This document shows, piece after piece, positions 39,502 to 48,920 of a stretch of 64,000 bases of DNA. Location: NCBI GenBank assembly GCA_905221605.1, contig CAJNDS010000724.1, positions 660,001-724,000 on the forward strand, in the 5' to 3' direction. Position numbers and translations under genes: made by a program. This stretch comes from Symbiodinium natans (Eukaryota; Sar; Dinophyceae; Suessiales; Symbiodiniaceae). The number at the start of each line of letters is the position of its first letter. The stretch's first letter is position 1. The notes under the pieces are model-generated. The model was given only the letters and a program-made list of their open reading frames with translations. It was not told the DNA's origin and made no database searches.

Positions 39502-41709
39502 ATGAAGCGGCCCGTGGACACTGGACGGGCACTGCGCGTCTGGAAGGTGTCCGGGCAGGAGGTGGCCTCTGTTGCCCAGGAGCCGAAGTGATTTTGGGGT
39601 TTGGAGTCGAGGTTACCTTATCAGCCTCTTTAAGCCAGAAGCGTGCCCTTAAACCCTGTAGATGCTCAACCCTAAACCCTAAACCCTAAACCCCAAACCC
39701 TAAACCCTAAACCCTAAACCCTAGGAGCAGCTCAGCGACGTGCGGAGCCTGAACCTGAGCTGCCCAATGGTGCATGTTGTGTTGTTTTGGGGTTTAGGGT
39801 TTAGGGTTTAGGGTTTAGAGTTTGGGGGGGGGAGGCGGGGGTTACAGGTTCCCTTTATACATGCCACTACAAACCACTCTAAGGCCTCTAAACTTAAACC
39901 ACCCTAAACGCCCCTGAAAACCGTCAGCCCTAGTCCAGGTTTCTGGGGTGCCAAACCCTAAACCCTAAACCCTAAACCCTAAACCCTAAACCCTAAACCC
40001 TAAACCCTAAACCCTAAACCCTAAACCCTAAACCCTAAACCCCACCCAGGAAGCGGCATCTGCGGCACCTCTGCGGTTGCCCGCGCTTCCGACAGCGGCT
40101 GCTCTTGGGCGGCGTGTGCTTGGCGGACGATGCTCTGCTGGACTCGGCCACGCGGCTCCCCGGGTCGGTGGTTTAGGGTTTCGGGTTAAGGGTTTAGGGT
40201 TTAGGGTTTAGGGTTAAGTTTGGGGCTTTTTTCCTGAATATACTTGTTTTGGTAAGGGTTCGGTTTCCAGAAGATAGACCTCACGAAGGCAAGAAGTAAG
40301 AGGGATTCTCCTTCTCTATCGCCCCCTCCCCCTCCCAAGCTGCCCGGCCCCCTAAACCTCAACCCTAAACCCTAAACCCAAACCCCCAAACCCTAAACCC
40401 TGAACCCTCAACCCTCAACCTAAACCTTAAACCCTAATCCCCAAAGCCTAAACCCTGAACCCTCAACCCTCAACCCTAAACCCTCAACCCTAAACCCTAA
40501 ACCCTAAACCCCTAGACTGCCTTTTTAGGCGATGGACCTACAGCTGGTGCTGCTGCCTCTTGTGGCCGCCTCGGAAAAAGAGGCAGCCGAGCTCATCGAT
40601 GCCGCTGGAGAGGGCCAGGTGGCTAAAGTCGAGGAGTCTGGCGGTTTGGGTAGGGTTTAGGGTTTAGGGTTTAGGGTTTAGGGTGTTTTGGGGTTTTTTG
40701 GGGGTTTTAGGGTTTTAAGGTTTTATTTTTTATTGTTGGGTTTTTTTAGGGTTTTTAGGCTTTAGGGTTTCGGGTTTAACTCCTTAGGAACTCATACAAA
40801 CAAAGCCAAGGAAACCCCATCCCTTTTTCTTCCTATACTAGGTAGCCCCTTGAGGCGTTGTACGGTTTTTGGTTTGAAGGATCATGAACTAGGAATATTG
40901 TATGCTGACGGGTTTAAGGGCCAATCCTTGTAAATCTATCCCTACGATGGCAACTTAGTGTCTACATGCCCCTTCTAGCAGCTTCCCAGGAGATCTTGCT
41001 ACGACCCCAAGACCCGGATTTGAGAGAAGACAGTCTCTGTGAGACGCCTCTCTTAGCAGCAGCGGAGGCTGGCCACAAGGAGGTTGCGCGGCTTCTGTTG
41101 GAGGCCGGTGCAGATGTGGCCCTTCACATGGTTGGAACGAGGCAAGATCATTGGGACGTGAACTGCTACACCCCTCTCTCCATTGCTTCCCAACAAGGCC
41201 ACGTGGAGCTAGTACGTCTGCTCCTGGACGGCGGGGCCGACACGAGCTGGTCCTGCCCACAGTACAAGTACACAGCCCTCTACTGGGCAGCAGAGTTTGG
41301 ACATGCCGACATCCTGCACCTGCTGCTGGAGGCTCGTGCGAACCCGGAGGACGACACCGGGGCACTGGGCATGGCATGTGAGAACGACCATCCGGAAGTC
41401 GTGGGGTTGCTGCTGAAGGCTGGGGCGGACAAGAACCGTAGCACCCACCAAGGAAGAACCCCGCTCCACGCGGCAGCTTACAACCACTCGGTGGAAGCCG
41501 TGCGACTCCTCCTTGAAGCGAGGGCAGATCCCAACCGCAGGGACTCTGAAGGCGTCTTGCCCATCGAGGAAGTTACGAAGTGCTTCACGGGGTCCCTCGA
41601 CCTGGAGAAGCCCTGGGGACAAGTTGCCCAGCTACTGTCGTGTACTTCCCGGCTGCCCCTGCTTGCGGTCACTGCAGCTTGCCGACGGGCCTTCCACATT
41701 GAGCCCTAG
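39502..41709 (+). CDS. Ankyrin-repeat protein with ubiquitin-like N-terminus, five exons
   Basis: Exons 39502-39579, 39725-39750, 40050-40146, 40529-40633 and 40990-41709 sum to 1026 bases, an intact 341-residue protein from ATG to TAG. Residues 1-80 (RALRVWKVSGQEVASVAQ, KRHLRHLCGCPRFRQRLL, MDLQLVLLPL) fit the ubiquitin-like fold often placed before ankyrin repeats in Symbiodiniaceae proteins. From about residue 95 come some five to six ankyrin repeats (TPLLAAAEAGHKEVARLLLE, TPLSIASQQGHVELVRLLLD, ALYWAAEFGHADILHLLLE, TPLHAAAYNHSVEAVRLLLE). The likely role is protein-protein binding; the partner is unknown. Donors are GA, GA, GC, GA. The introns hold CCCTAAA/TTTAGGG blocks. Confidence 0.85.
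39955..40042 (-). repeat. CCCTAAA array in ankyrin gene intron 2
   Basis: About twelve perfect units forming the 3' part of the intron, ending seven bases before the acceptor CCCAG. Confidence 0.95.
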
Positions 41710-41884
41710 ACATCCCAAACCCAAAACCCTAAACTCGAAACCCTGAACCCTAAACCCTAAATCCCTCTTCTAGAAAACACGAGACACCCCAAACTTTAGG
41801 GATTTTCGGGACCCCCGAAAGCTCATGGCCTTCAATTGAAGGCCCCAAACATCCCAAAATTGGAGCGACTGGGAAGCCCCAGGC

Positions 41885-42092
41885 CTAAACCCTAAACCCT
41901 AAACCCTAAACCCTAAACCCTAAGCCCTAAGCCCTAAGCCCTAAGCCCTAAGCCCTAAACCCTAAACCCTAAACCCTAAACCCTAAACCCTAAACCCTAA
42001 GCCCTAAGCCCTAAGCCCTAAGCCCTAAGCCCTAAACCCTAAACCCTAAACCCAAACCCCAAACCCCAAACCCTAAACCCTAAACCCTAAAC
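41885..42092 (-). repeat. CCCTAAA / CCCTAAG array
   Basis: About 29 units in alternating blocks of CCCTAAA and CCCTAAG, showing block-wise spread of a unit variant. Confidence 0.95.
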
Positions 42093-42096
42093 CCAG

Positions 42097-42161
42097 GCTT
42101 CCCGGCCAACTCATCCCACGGTCACTCCGACTCCTGCAAATGCCCTGCGAGAAGAAATGGG
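42097..42161 (+). CDS. Internal exon, unknown protein
   Basis: After AACCCAG: SRPTHPTVTPTPANALREE then MG, donor GTTTGGGG. Threonine/proline rich. Confidence 0.5.
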
Positions 42162-42530
42162 GTTTGGGGTTTAGGGTTTAGGGTTTGGGGTTTAGGGTTT
42201 AGGGTTTGGGGTTTAGGGTTTGGGGTTTAGGCTTTCGCGGTTTTTAGGGTTGGGGCTTAGGGCTTGTAGGCGATAGGGGATGGTTTTTGTTGGTTTAGGG
42301 ATTTTGGGTTTAGGGTTTAGGGTTTAGGGTTTTGTGTTTTGGAGTTTAGGGTTTAGGGTTTAGGGTTTAGGGTTTAGGGTTTAGGGTTTAGGGTTTAGGT
42401 TCTTGGGGTTTAGGGTTTATAGGGTTTAGGTTTTTGGGGTTTAGGGTTTTTGCGGTTTAGGGTTTAGGTTTTTGGGGTTTAGGGTTTTGCGGTTTAGGAC
42501 TTAGGGTTTTGGGGTTTAGGGTTTAGGGGG
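42162..42530 (+). repeat. TTTAGGG / TTTGGGG array region
   Basis: Arrays of TTTAGGG and TTTGGGG with TTTTTGGGG and TTTTGCGG variants, downstream of exon 42097. Confidence 0.9.
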
Positions 42531-42541
42531 CCGTTTTGTAG

Positions 42542-42617
42542 GTCGGGCAGCTGCTGGGGTAGCAGATGCCGGGCCTGTGCCTCTGCACAGTTCGAGGGGT
42601 TTACCAGCATCTTTCCT
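42542..42617 (+). CDS. Candidate internal exon
   Basis: After TTTGTAG: RAAAGVADAGPVPLHSSRG then LPASF. Confidence 0.45.
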
Positions 42618-42683
42618 AAACCCCGAAACCCGAAACCCGAAACCCTAAACCCTAAACCCTAAATTTAAACCTAATTCTTCAAG

Positions 42684-42751
42684 CACAGCCCGTAGTCAGA
42701 CGCGCTAGGCCCTACCCGACATCAGAGTATTCAAGACCCATAGGCCCCTAG
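42684..42751 (+). CDS. C-terminal exon candidate
   Basis: After TTCAAG: QPVVRRARPYPTSEYSRPIG then P and TAG at 42749. Confidence 0.45.
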
Positions 42752-42823
42752 ACACCATGGCTCGCGACTTGCATCGTTCACATCCAACCTTCAGAACCCC
42801 AAACCACCTTTCTTCACATGAAG

Positions 42824-42892
42824 TAGGGTATATATTTCTGTTTTTGGTGAGTGTATATAAGGCTCCTTTTTGAAACCCTACTTCACATGTTA
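42824..42892. mobile_element. Inverted-repeat element, family O
   Basis: GAAGTAGGGT and ACCCTACTTC ends, with TTGGTGAGTGTATATA inside, shared with 27288-27363. Confidence 0.6.
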
Positions 42893-42943
42893 CCTAAAAT
42901 TGGTTTAGTGGTTTAATTCGGGTTTAGGTGTTAGGGCTTCTAG

Positions 42944-42985
42944 GCTGCTGAGGGCTCGTTGGCGTTCTGGATTCTTGCTGTATAG
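42944..42985 (+). CDS. Short C-terminal exon candidate
   Basis: After CTTCTAG: AAEGSLAFWILAV and TAG at 42983. Confidence 0.4.
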   Translation, partial: AAEGSLAFWILAV

Positions 42986-43170
42986 AACTCCCCGCCCCCC
43001 CAAAAAAAGACCCTGCAAACTAAACGCGAAACCCGCAAATGACTGAACAACTTCGGCTTTCTTTCGGGATTTTGACGCCGGCTTCTTCCTAGCATCAGTT
43101 TCAATAGGTCGTTAGAAGCCCTAAAAAAGAACCCGAAAAGCCCTCAAAATACATCAACGCGCCTAAACTA

Positions 43171-43187
43171 CTATTTGCTAAAGAACC

Positions 43188-43218
<31 letters not shown>

Positions 43219-43293
43219 GAGACAATAATCCCAAGATATTGCCCTTATAAGGACGAACATTGTGCATCTTTCGGCGGGTTCTGAAGCTAGGAG
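43171..43293. mobile_element. Inverted-repeat element, family D (copy with C run)
   Basis: CTACTATTTGCTAAAGAACC followed by a run of about 20 C and an A run; decayed right end GGGTTCTGAAGCTAGGAG. Confidence 0.55.
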
Positions 43294-43398
43294 GAGGAGT
43301 AGGCCCCTTTTTGCTTTGTTTAGGGGTGGGTCCCCTCATAATCCCCTAAAAACCAAAGAGCGTACCCTTTCGATGCCTAGGTTACTCCCGGGTCTAGT
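43285..43398. mobile_element. Family N repeat (copy)
   Basis: GAAGCTAGGAGGAGGAGTAGG on the left (20-base core) and CCTAGGTTACTCCCGGGTCTAG on the right; similar to 47852-47951. Confidence 0.55.
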
Positions 43399-43440
43399 AG
43401 CCCTAAACCCTAAACCCTAAACCATAAACCCTAAACCCTA

Positions 43441-43545
43441 ATGGCAGTGAAAGCTCTGACTGCATCCAAAGGTGGCGTCTGCGGAGGGCCTTTTTTCTCT
43501 CGTGATGAGCTGCCCTGCCGTGACCTGAAGGGTCTGAGGCTTTAG
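43441..43545 (+). CDS. Short open frame or exon
   Basis: ATG at 43441 gives MAVKALTASKGGVCGGPF, then FSRDELPCRDLKGLRL and TAG at 43543. It could be a small gene or an exon after GGCAG (43447). Flanked by CCCTAAA and TTTAGGG. Confidence 0.45.
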   Translation: MAVKALTASKGGVCGGPFFSRDELPCRDLKGLRL

Positions 43546-43611
43546 GATTTAGGATTTAGGGTTTAGGGCTTAGGGGGCCTTCTTAGAAACCCAAAAGTCC
43601 CAGAGGGCGAA

Positions 43612-43713
43612 ACCCCAAGTCCCAGACACCCTTAGGAGGGTGGGAGACGCGAATCTCCGCAGCCCCAAAGCCGCCAAGAGTCTCCAGATACCCTGGAGTC
43701 TAAGCCTCTAACT
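43612..43713 (+). CDS. Candidate exon, frame undecided
   Basis: Two frames are open: SQTPLGGWETRISAAPKPP and DTLRRVGDANLRSPKAAKS. Not resolved. Confidence 0.3.
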
Positions 43714-43878
43714 GGGTAGTGCTTTGGGATAATTTTAAGTTTCCCCTCTTTCCCCTTTAAGGGAACCTATTCATCAACAATTCTCAAAGGCTTTAAAGCA
43801 CCACTGAGCCAAAAAAATCCAGGGTTTAGGGCTTAGGAAACCCCCCAAGAATCCCCATACCCCTAAACCCTAAACCAT

Positions 43879-43971
43879 TTTGCACCGCCCGGTGCCGACT
43901 CGGCGATGAAAGGGTGCTGCTGCATGTGACACTTCAGGAACGCGTTAGGGCCGAGGGCTTTGAGGTTTAGG
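43879..43971 (+). CDS. Candidate exon with stop
   Basis: Frame FCTARCRLGDERVLLHVT then LQERVRAEGFEV ends in TAG at the start of the TTTAGGG block. Good composition; the acceptor is not clear. Confidence 0.4.
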
Positions 43972-44084
43972 GTGCGAATGGAGGAGGGTCACATGCGTAT
44001 ACATATACATATATACGTCTAGAATTTCATATCATGTTTTGTGTACACACAGCGCACACACACATTAAGGAGGGGGCATGTTCC

Positions 44085-44155
44085 CTCAACCCTCAACCCT
44101 CGACCCTCAACCCTCAGCCCTCAGCCCTCAGCCCTCACCCTCACCAACCCTCAAC

Positions 44156-44196
<41 letters not shown>

Positions 44197-44202
44197 CTCA
44201 CC

Positions 44203-44243
<41 letters not shown>

Positions 44244-44329
44244 CTCAACCCTCAACCCTCAACCCCAACCCTCACCCTCAACCCTCACCCTCAACCCTCA
44301 ACCCTCAACCCTCAACCTCAACCCTCACC

Positions 44330-44370
<41 letters not shown>

Positions 44371-44395
44371 CTCAACCCTAACCCTAACCCCTAAA
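44085..44395 (-). repeat. CCCTCAA array
   Basis: About 40 units of CCCTCAA mixed with CCCTCA. Because the array is nearly free of stops, three frames are open for over 100 codons; these are not genes. Confidence 0.95.
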
Positions 44396-44402
44396 CATTC
44401 AG

Positions 44403-44465
44403 ATGTCAGAGTCTCTGGCTCTCGACAGAAACCCTGTTTCAGGCCACCGGATGTTGAGGGCTTGG
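44403..44465 (+). CDS. Candidate exon starting with ATG
   Basis: After ACATTCAG: MSESLALDRNPVSGHRMLR then AW. Followed by a G run. Confidence 0.45.
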
Positions 44466-44607
44466 GGGGGGGGGGGGGTTCAGGGTTTAGGGTTTAGGGT
44501 GCAGGGTTTAGGGGTACATATAGGTATATAGTATACATATACATATATATATATAAATATACTGTATGCATACACATGTATGCGTACCGTCTTACATGAA
44601 GCCACAG

Positions 44608-44665
44608 GGTTCGAGGCTTCTTGAGCCGCCATGTGCATGCTACTGGAGTGCCGCGGGCGTGAGCA
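44608..44665 (+). CDS. Candidate internal exon
   Basis: After GCCACAG: SRLLEPPCACYWSAAGVS, donor GTGAGTTA. Confidence 0.45.
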
Positions 44666-44778
44666 GTGAGTTAAGACCCTGAACCCCTAAACCCCATCAA
44701 CCCTTCAAGTTTAGGGTATAGGATTTAGGGTTTAGGGCCTAAGCAACTCAACCCCAAAACCCCTAAACCCCTAAATTT

Positions 44779-45093
44779 ATGGCCCATGCCTTGGAAGCCT
44801 CCCGTTTTGGGTTTTGGGTTTTTTACCCTTCGGCGCACGCAGCCTCAAACACCGCCTGCAGCCACAGGTTTAAACGCGGAAAACCTCGAGCAGCCGCACG
44901 CATGGCGCGACAGAGCCCGCACAACCCTTGTAGCCAAGAAGCTGCCGGGAGTATGACAGCAGAAGGAGCGCGACAGCAAGCTCGAAAGCCAGCATTGCCG
45001 GGGTCGAGCTCGGAAGTAGTGTTCACCTTCAACGGACATATGCTAATATTATATTGCCTAAGCCACGCAAGGTTCTTTCTTTGCAAGACCTAA
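44779..45093 (+). CDS. Open segment, strand uncertain
   Basis: The plus frame runs 104 codons from ATG, through KRGKPRAAARMARQSPHNP and SSSEVVFTFNGHMLIL. Two minus frames of 64-87 codons also cover it. GC-rich, repeat-free sequence, so one of these may be real, but I cannot choose. Confidence 0.35.
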   Translation: MAHALEASRFGFWVFYPSAHAASNTACSHRFKRGKPRAAARMARQSPHNPCSQEAAGSMTAEGARQQARKPALPGSSSEVVFTFNGHMLILYCLSHARFFLCKT

Positions 45094-45208
45094 ACCCTAA
45101 ACTCCAAATCCTAGGGTTTAGGGCCGGGTTTAGGGTTTAGGGCTTAGGGTTTAGGGTAAAGTTTAGGGTTTAGGGAAGTTTAGGGCTTAGGGCTTTAGGG
45201 TTTAGCTT

Positions 45209-45320
45209 GCCAAAAACGGGCCTCACCATGCTGGCACCCGCCGTGGCGCGGAGTTCGGCCACCTGGGGCGAGAGGTCAAGGCCTTGCTTGCATTGTTTGC
45301 AAGGGGCCGGCTGGTGGCTT
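45209..45320 (+). CDS. Candidate exon, two open frames
   Basis: One frame reads TGLTMLAPAVARSSATWGER, the other EFGHLGREVKALLALFARGR and stops at TAG near 45319. Sits between TTTAGGG and CCCTAAA blocks. Confidence 0.4.
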
Positions 45321-45447
45321 AGGGACCCTAAACCCTAAACCCTAAACCCTAAACCCTAAACCCTAAACCCTAAACCCTAAACCCTAAGCCCTAAGCCCTA
45401 AGCCCCAAACCCTAAGTCAAGGGTTTAGGGTCTTTTAGGGTTTGACT

Positions 45448-45570
45448 TGGATGGCATCATGTTCGGAGGATGGTGCTGGTGGCAGAATCTTGTGTTTGGG
45501 AATCGGATTTCAGGCTGCGCGGGGGCAGGCTTTGGGATCTTCAGGTCCTTGCACATGCTAGCCCTAAACC
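45448..45570 (+). CDS. Candidate exon, strand uncertain
   Basis: The plus frame reads GIMFGGWCWWQNLVFGNRIS then GCAGAGFGIFRSLHMLA. The minus frame reads CKDLKIPKPAPAQPEIRF. Both are open through the segment. Confidence 0.35.
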
Positions 45571-45914
45571 CTAAATGACACTGCCGGAGTGCAGGAAGTT
45601 CCGACACTTTCCCCCAAACTTGAAAGGGTACCCCCAAGAAATTAAGGCCCAAAATTGTGGAGTTTAGAGTTTAGGGTTTGCGGTTTAGGGTTTAGGGTTT
45701 AGGGTTTAGGGCTAGGGTTTAGGGTTTCGGGTTTAGGGTCTACTTCTTCGTGGTTACCCTTTTGACGGGGGATGTTGTGGGATGTTGTGGGAACTTATCC
45801 CTAAACCCTAAACCCTAAACCCTAAACCCTAAACCCTAAACCCTAAACCCTATCAAGCCCGGGTCCTTGGCTCCTGGTTTTTTGGGGTCATCCAGCCTCG
45901 AAGCGCAGACCTTG

Positions 45915-46018
45915 CGGTCACCCTAAACCCTAAACCCTAAACCCTAAACCCTAAACCCTAAACCCTAAACCCTAAACCCTAAACCCTAAACCCTAAACCC
46001 TAAACCCTAAACCCTATA
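45915..46018 (-). repeat. CCCTAAA array
   Basis: About 14 perfect units. Further arrays are at 45800-45850, 46175-46225 and 46320-46395. Confidence 0.95.
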
Positions 46019-46433
46019 AGCCCTAAACCCTTCAATCCTAAGCCCTCTTCGCCTTGAAAAATTCAGATGTGAGTCCGAATATGGTGTTGTCATTAAGGGT
46101 TCCTCAATGAACTGTGGTTGAGTTGACAGATTTTTTGTAAAAGTTCTTGGCCTCTAATCCCTACAAAGCCCTATTAAACCTAAACCCTAAACCCTAAACC
46201 CTAAACCCTAAACCCTAAACCCTAATATATGTCTGCCGTTCTGTAATGCGCCCTCAAATCCACCCTAGTTCTGGGCCTGGTCCCTCTGGCCTCAGAACAT
46301 TAGAGCCCGCAGCGCCCAAAACCCTAAACCCTAAACCCTAAACCCTAAACCCTAAACCCTAAACCCTAAACCCTAAACCCTAAACCCTAAACCCTCACAG
46401 AATGAAAATGTGGAGTGAGATGTTCGGCTCAGG

Positions 46434-46623
46434 ATGACCTCAGTGGCTCAACCCCCAGGACTCAAGGTCTGCAGCAACGAGTTCGTCTACTACATGCTCA
46501 CCAAGGGCCATCTGACGTCATAGGATTGGCTGCCGCGCAGTGCTGCAGAGTTCGAGGACTTCTTTACATACATTCTCCGCTTTCTGGGTCTGAACACCAA
46601 GACCTGTGTGACAGGATCCGGGT
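46434..46623 (+). CDS. Coding-like frame with one in-frame TAG
   Basis: ATG at 46434 gives MTSVAQPPGLKVCSNEFVYY and MLTKGHLTS, then TAG at 46521, and without a frame change DWLPRSAAEFEDFFTYIL and RFLGLNTKTCVTGSG. Both halves look coding. Options: the first half is a C-terminal exon and CATAG is the acceptor of another exon; a pseudogene; or read-through. Confidence 0.5.
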
Positions 46624-46693
46624 TTTGGGTTTTGGGTTTAGGGCTTAGGACTTAGGGTTACGTAGGCTTGCAGGGTTTAAGGTTGCAGGGTTC

Positions 46694-46831
46694 ATGTTTG
46701 TGCCTTCGCTGCGCAGGCCGGCGCCCCAACAGAGGTGGCGTGTGGTCGCCCCGCCCGGTTTCAGGAACTGTTGGGTTGAGATTAAGCCGAGGTTGAACTG
46801 CTTTTGCTGTTCTACAGGCTCGAATGTGTAG
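46694..46831 (+). CDS. Short open frame, unknown protein
   Basis: ATG at 46694: MFVPSLRRPAPQQRWRVVAP, PGFRNCWVEIKPRLNCFC, stop TAG at 46829. A minus-strand frame (QQFLKPGGATTRHLCWGAG) also covers it, so strand is uncertain. Confidence 0.4.
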   Translation: MFVPSLRRPAPQQRWRVVAPPGFRNCWVEIKPRLNCFCCSTGSNV

Positions 46832-47146
46832 GCCCCCAAACCCTTAAGCCCTGAACCCTAAGCTCGAAACCCTGAACCCAAATCCACCCCCTCCCCCTAA
46901 ACTCTAGACTTTAAACCTAACCTTAGAACAAACCGCAGAAGGATCATGATCATAGTAAGTAGGTGATAGGTGCAGTTCAAATTGGGGTTCTAAGTACCCT
47001 TGAACCTCCAAGTATGCAACGCTTGAATGATTTAGTTTCGGGTTTAGGGTTTAGGGTTTAGGCTTTTTTACTGGCTTACATGCACTTGCACTGGTGACCT
47101 AAGCAAGCTCAAGCTCATGGTTTGTTGTTCCATGTTTTGTCGCTAG

Positions 47147-47266
47147 TTGCTTGAGATCTTGTCATATATCCCAAATCGTTGCGCCTTGTTCTTCAAGGAG
47201 ACTGCCCTAGCTTTTGTTGCAGACAAGACCTGGACTCTTGGTGAGATGTACATGGCTCTGTCATGA
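47147..47266 (+). CDS. C-terminal exon, unknown protein
   Basis: After GTCGCTAG exactly 40 codons: LLEILSYIPNRCALFFKE, TALAFVADKTWTLGEMYM, ALS and TGA at 47264. Very protein-like. CCCTAAA array downstream. Upstream 47060-47146 is unique sequence, probably intron. Confidence 0.65.
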   Translation: MLEILSYIPNRCALFFKETALAFVADKTWTLGEMYMALS

Positions 47267-47356
47267 AGCGGGGTGATTACTTCCGTTGACTAAACCCTAA
47301 ACCCTAAACCCTAAACCCTAAACCCTAAACCCTAAACCCTGTTGTTAAACGGAGAG

Positions 47357-47455
47357 CAACCAAGCCTGGCACCCCAGTGGGCCCTGAAAGGGGCCAGGGC
47401 CCCTCAGAAAGCCTTCACAGATGGCACCCGATGGTTTTCCCCGGTTACTGTTTAG
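47357..47455 (+). CDS. Candidate exon
   Basis: After GGAGAG: PSLAPQWALKGARAPSESLH then RWHPMVFPGYCL. Open into the TTTAGGG block. Confidence 0.35.
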   Translation, partial: QPSLAPQWALKGARAPQKAFTDGTRWFSPVTV

Positions 47456-47469
47456 TGAGTTTAGTGTTT

Positions 47470-47555
47470 GCGGTTTAGGGTTTAGGGTTTAGGGTTTAGG
47501 GTTTAGGGTTTAGGGTTTAGGGTTTAGGGTTTAGGGTTTAGGGTTTAGGGCTCAG
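47470..47555 (+). repeat. TTTAGGG array
   Basis: About eleven perfect units. Confidence 0.95.
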
Positions 47556-47575
47556 GGGCATACAGGGTTCAAAGC

Positions 47576-47648
47576 GTCTGAATAGGGAAGTAGAAGTTGC
47601 TGAGCCAGGCTCGAGCTGTTCGTATCCCGAGGAGTGCATGTGTGTCAG
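47576..47648 (+). CDS. Internal exon, unknown protein
   Basis: After CATACAG: GSKRLNREVEVAEPGSSCSY then PEECMCV, donor GTGGGAGC. Confidence 0.5.
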
Positions 47649-47756
47649 GTGGGAGCGGGTCCATGGGGGCGCGGGTGCAGGGTCGGCGTTTAGGGTACCC
47701 TAAACCCTAAACCCTAAGCCACAAACCCATTAGCCCTAACCCAAACCCCCCAAAAG

Positions 47757-47834
47757 CCTGACAAGACTTTGGAGATAGGGGTTCCAGGAGTTCGGGTAGT
47801 TCAAGATCCGATGGGTGCTGGGTTTGTGGTGTGA
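47757..47834 (+). CDS. C-terminal exon, unknown protein
   Basis: After CAAAAG: PDKTLEIGVPGVRVVQDP then MGAGFVV and TGA at 47832. Confidence 0.55.
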   Translation, partial: PDKTLEIGVPGVRVVQDPMGAGFVV

Positions 47835-47851
47835 CTCCATGCTTCATGTGT

Positions 47852-47951
47852 GATACTAGGACCCAATGCAGGCCCTTATTCCCTTTTTTTAGGGTTGCGG
47901 TCCCCTTGTAAGCCTCTTCTAAATTTATTCCTAGGTTACCCTTGGGCTAGC
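47852..47951. mobile_element. Family N repeat (copy)
   Basis: GATACTAGGACCCAATGCAGG to CCTAGGTTACCCTTGGGCTAG (20-base cores). A second partial copy follows at 47965-48043. Confidence 0.55.
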
Positions 47952-48091
47952 AACCCTAAACCCTAAACCCTAAAGTCCCCTTGTCGCCCCTTTAAACCAA
48001 AAAGGGTGCAAGTTTACTCCTAGGATACTCGTGAGTCTAGCCAAAGTTAGCCTGTGCCTAAAAGGTCCAGACTTGAGATGTCAGAGTTTAC

Positions 48092-48239
48092 TACAAATTG
48101 CTCAGGAATCCCACCCCCACCCCCCTCCTCCTCCCCCCCCCCCCCCCAAAAAAAAAAAAAAAGGACAATAAGTACAAAATGTCATCCCTAACAAGTAGGG
48201 AGTTTTATCCTTTATTTGCGGTGGCCCTTAATCAAATAG
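48092..48239. mobile_element. Inverted-repeat element, family D (copy with C and A runs)
   Basis: TACAAATTGCTCAGGAATCC left, CCCTTAATCAAATAG right. GGACAATAA inside, shared with 43171-43293. Confidence 0.55.
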
Positions 48240-48305
48240 CGGCTTAGGGTTCAGGGTTAACACCCTAAACCCCAAACCCTAAACCCTAAATCCAAAGCAT
48301 CCCAG

Positions 48306-48380
48306 AGCCCAAAACTTGCCCAGTGTCTTCCACCGGCCCCCGCAGGTGTAGTCACTTCCAAGCATCACCAGAAGCTCGAG
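48306..48380 (+). CDS. Candidate internal exon
   Basis: 25 codons after ATCCCAG: SPKLAQCLPPAPAGVVTSK then HHQKLE, donor GTTTAGGG. Confidence 0.45.
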
Positions 48381-48442
48381 GTTTAGGGTTTAGGGTTTAG
48401 GGTTTGGGGTCTGGGGTTTGGGGTTTAGGGTTTAGGGTTCAG

Positions 48443-48514
48443 GGTTCTCGAGAAGAAGTTCGATGACACCACCATCAACCTGAGACTACGACTCCTCCCG
48501 TCTTGGCCTAAACT
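48443..48514 (+). CDS. Candidate internal exon
   Basis: After GGTTCAG: LEKKFDDTTINLRLRLLPSW then PK, donor GTCGAC. Confidence 0.45.
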
Positions 48515-48752
48515 GTCGACTCCCAACCATCCAAAACCCGAATCCCCAAACCCTTACCCACCCCACCCCTGTCAAACCCTAAGCCCTAAAGAAACTCTAC
48601 AGCCTAAAGCCTAAAGCCTAAAGCCTAGAGCCTAAACCCTAAACCCTAAACCCTAAACCCTAAACCCTAAACCCTAAACTCCGCTAACCCCTATAACCCC
48701 TATAACCCCTAACCCCTAACCCCTAACCCCTAATCCAAAGCAACAACACAAG

Positions 48753-48831
48753 GTGCCCTTGGCTCGTGCCTCCTCTTAGCGCCGCGGAGCGGCGCTCAGG
48801 CTCGGCGGCGCCAGCGCGTGGCGCAGGCGGG
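48753..48831 (+). CDS. Candidate internal exon
   Basis: After CACAAG: ALGSCLLLAPRSGAQARRRQ then RVAQAG, donor GTTAGGG. Contains the GC-rich palindrome GCGCCGCGGAGCGGCGC. Confidence 0.4.
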
Positions 48832-48920
48832 GTTAGGGTTTCGGGTTTGGGGTTTAGGGTTTAGGGTTTAGGGGTGTGGGGTTTTGGGTTTAGGGTTTAG
48901 GGTGTAGGCTCTGAACGCAG

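Noticed and set aside
41209-41622. Long minus-strand frame opposite the ankyrin exon
   Set aside because: Shadow of the ankyrin coding sequence; leucine- and GC-rich codons leave the opposite strand open.
44034-44497. Three overlapping open frames of 115-139 codons
   Set aside because: They come from CCCTCAA repeats (STLNPQP-type peptides in every frame).
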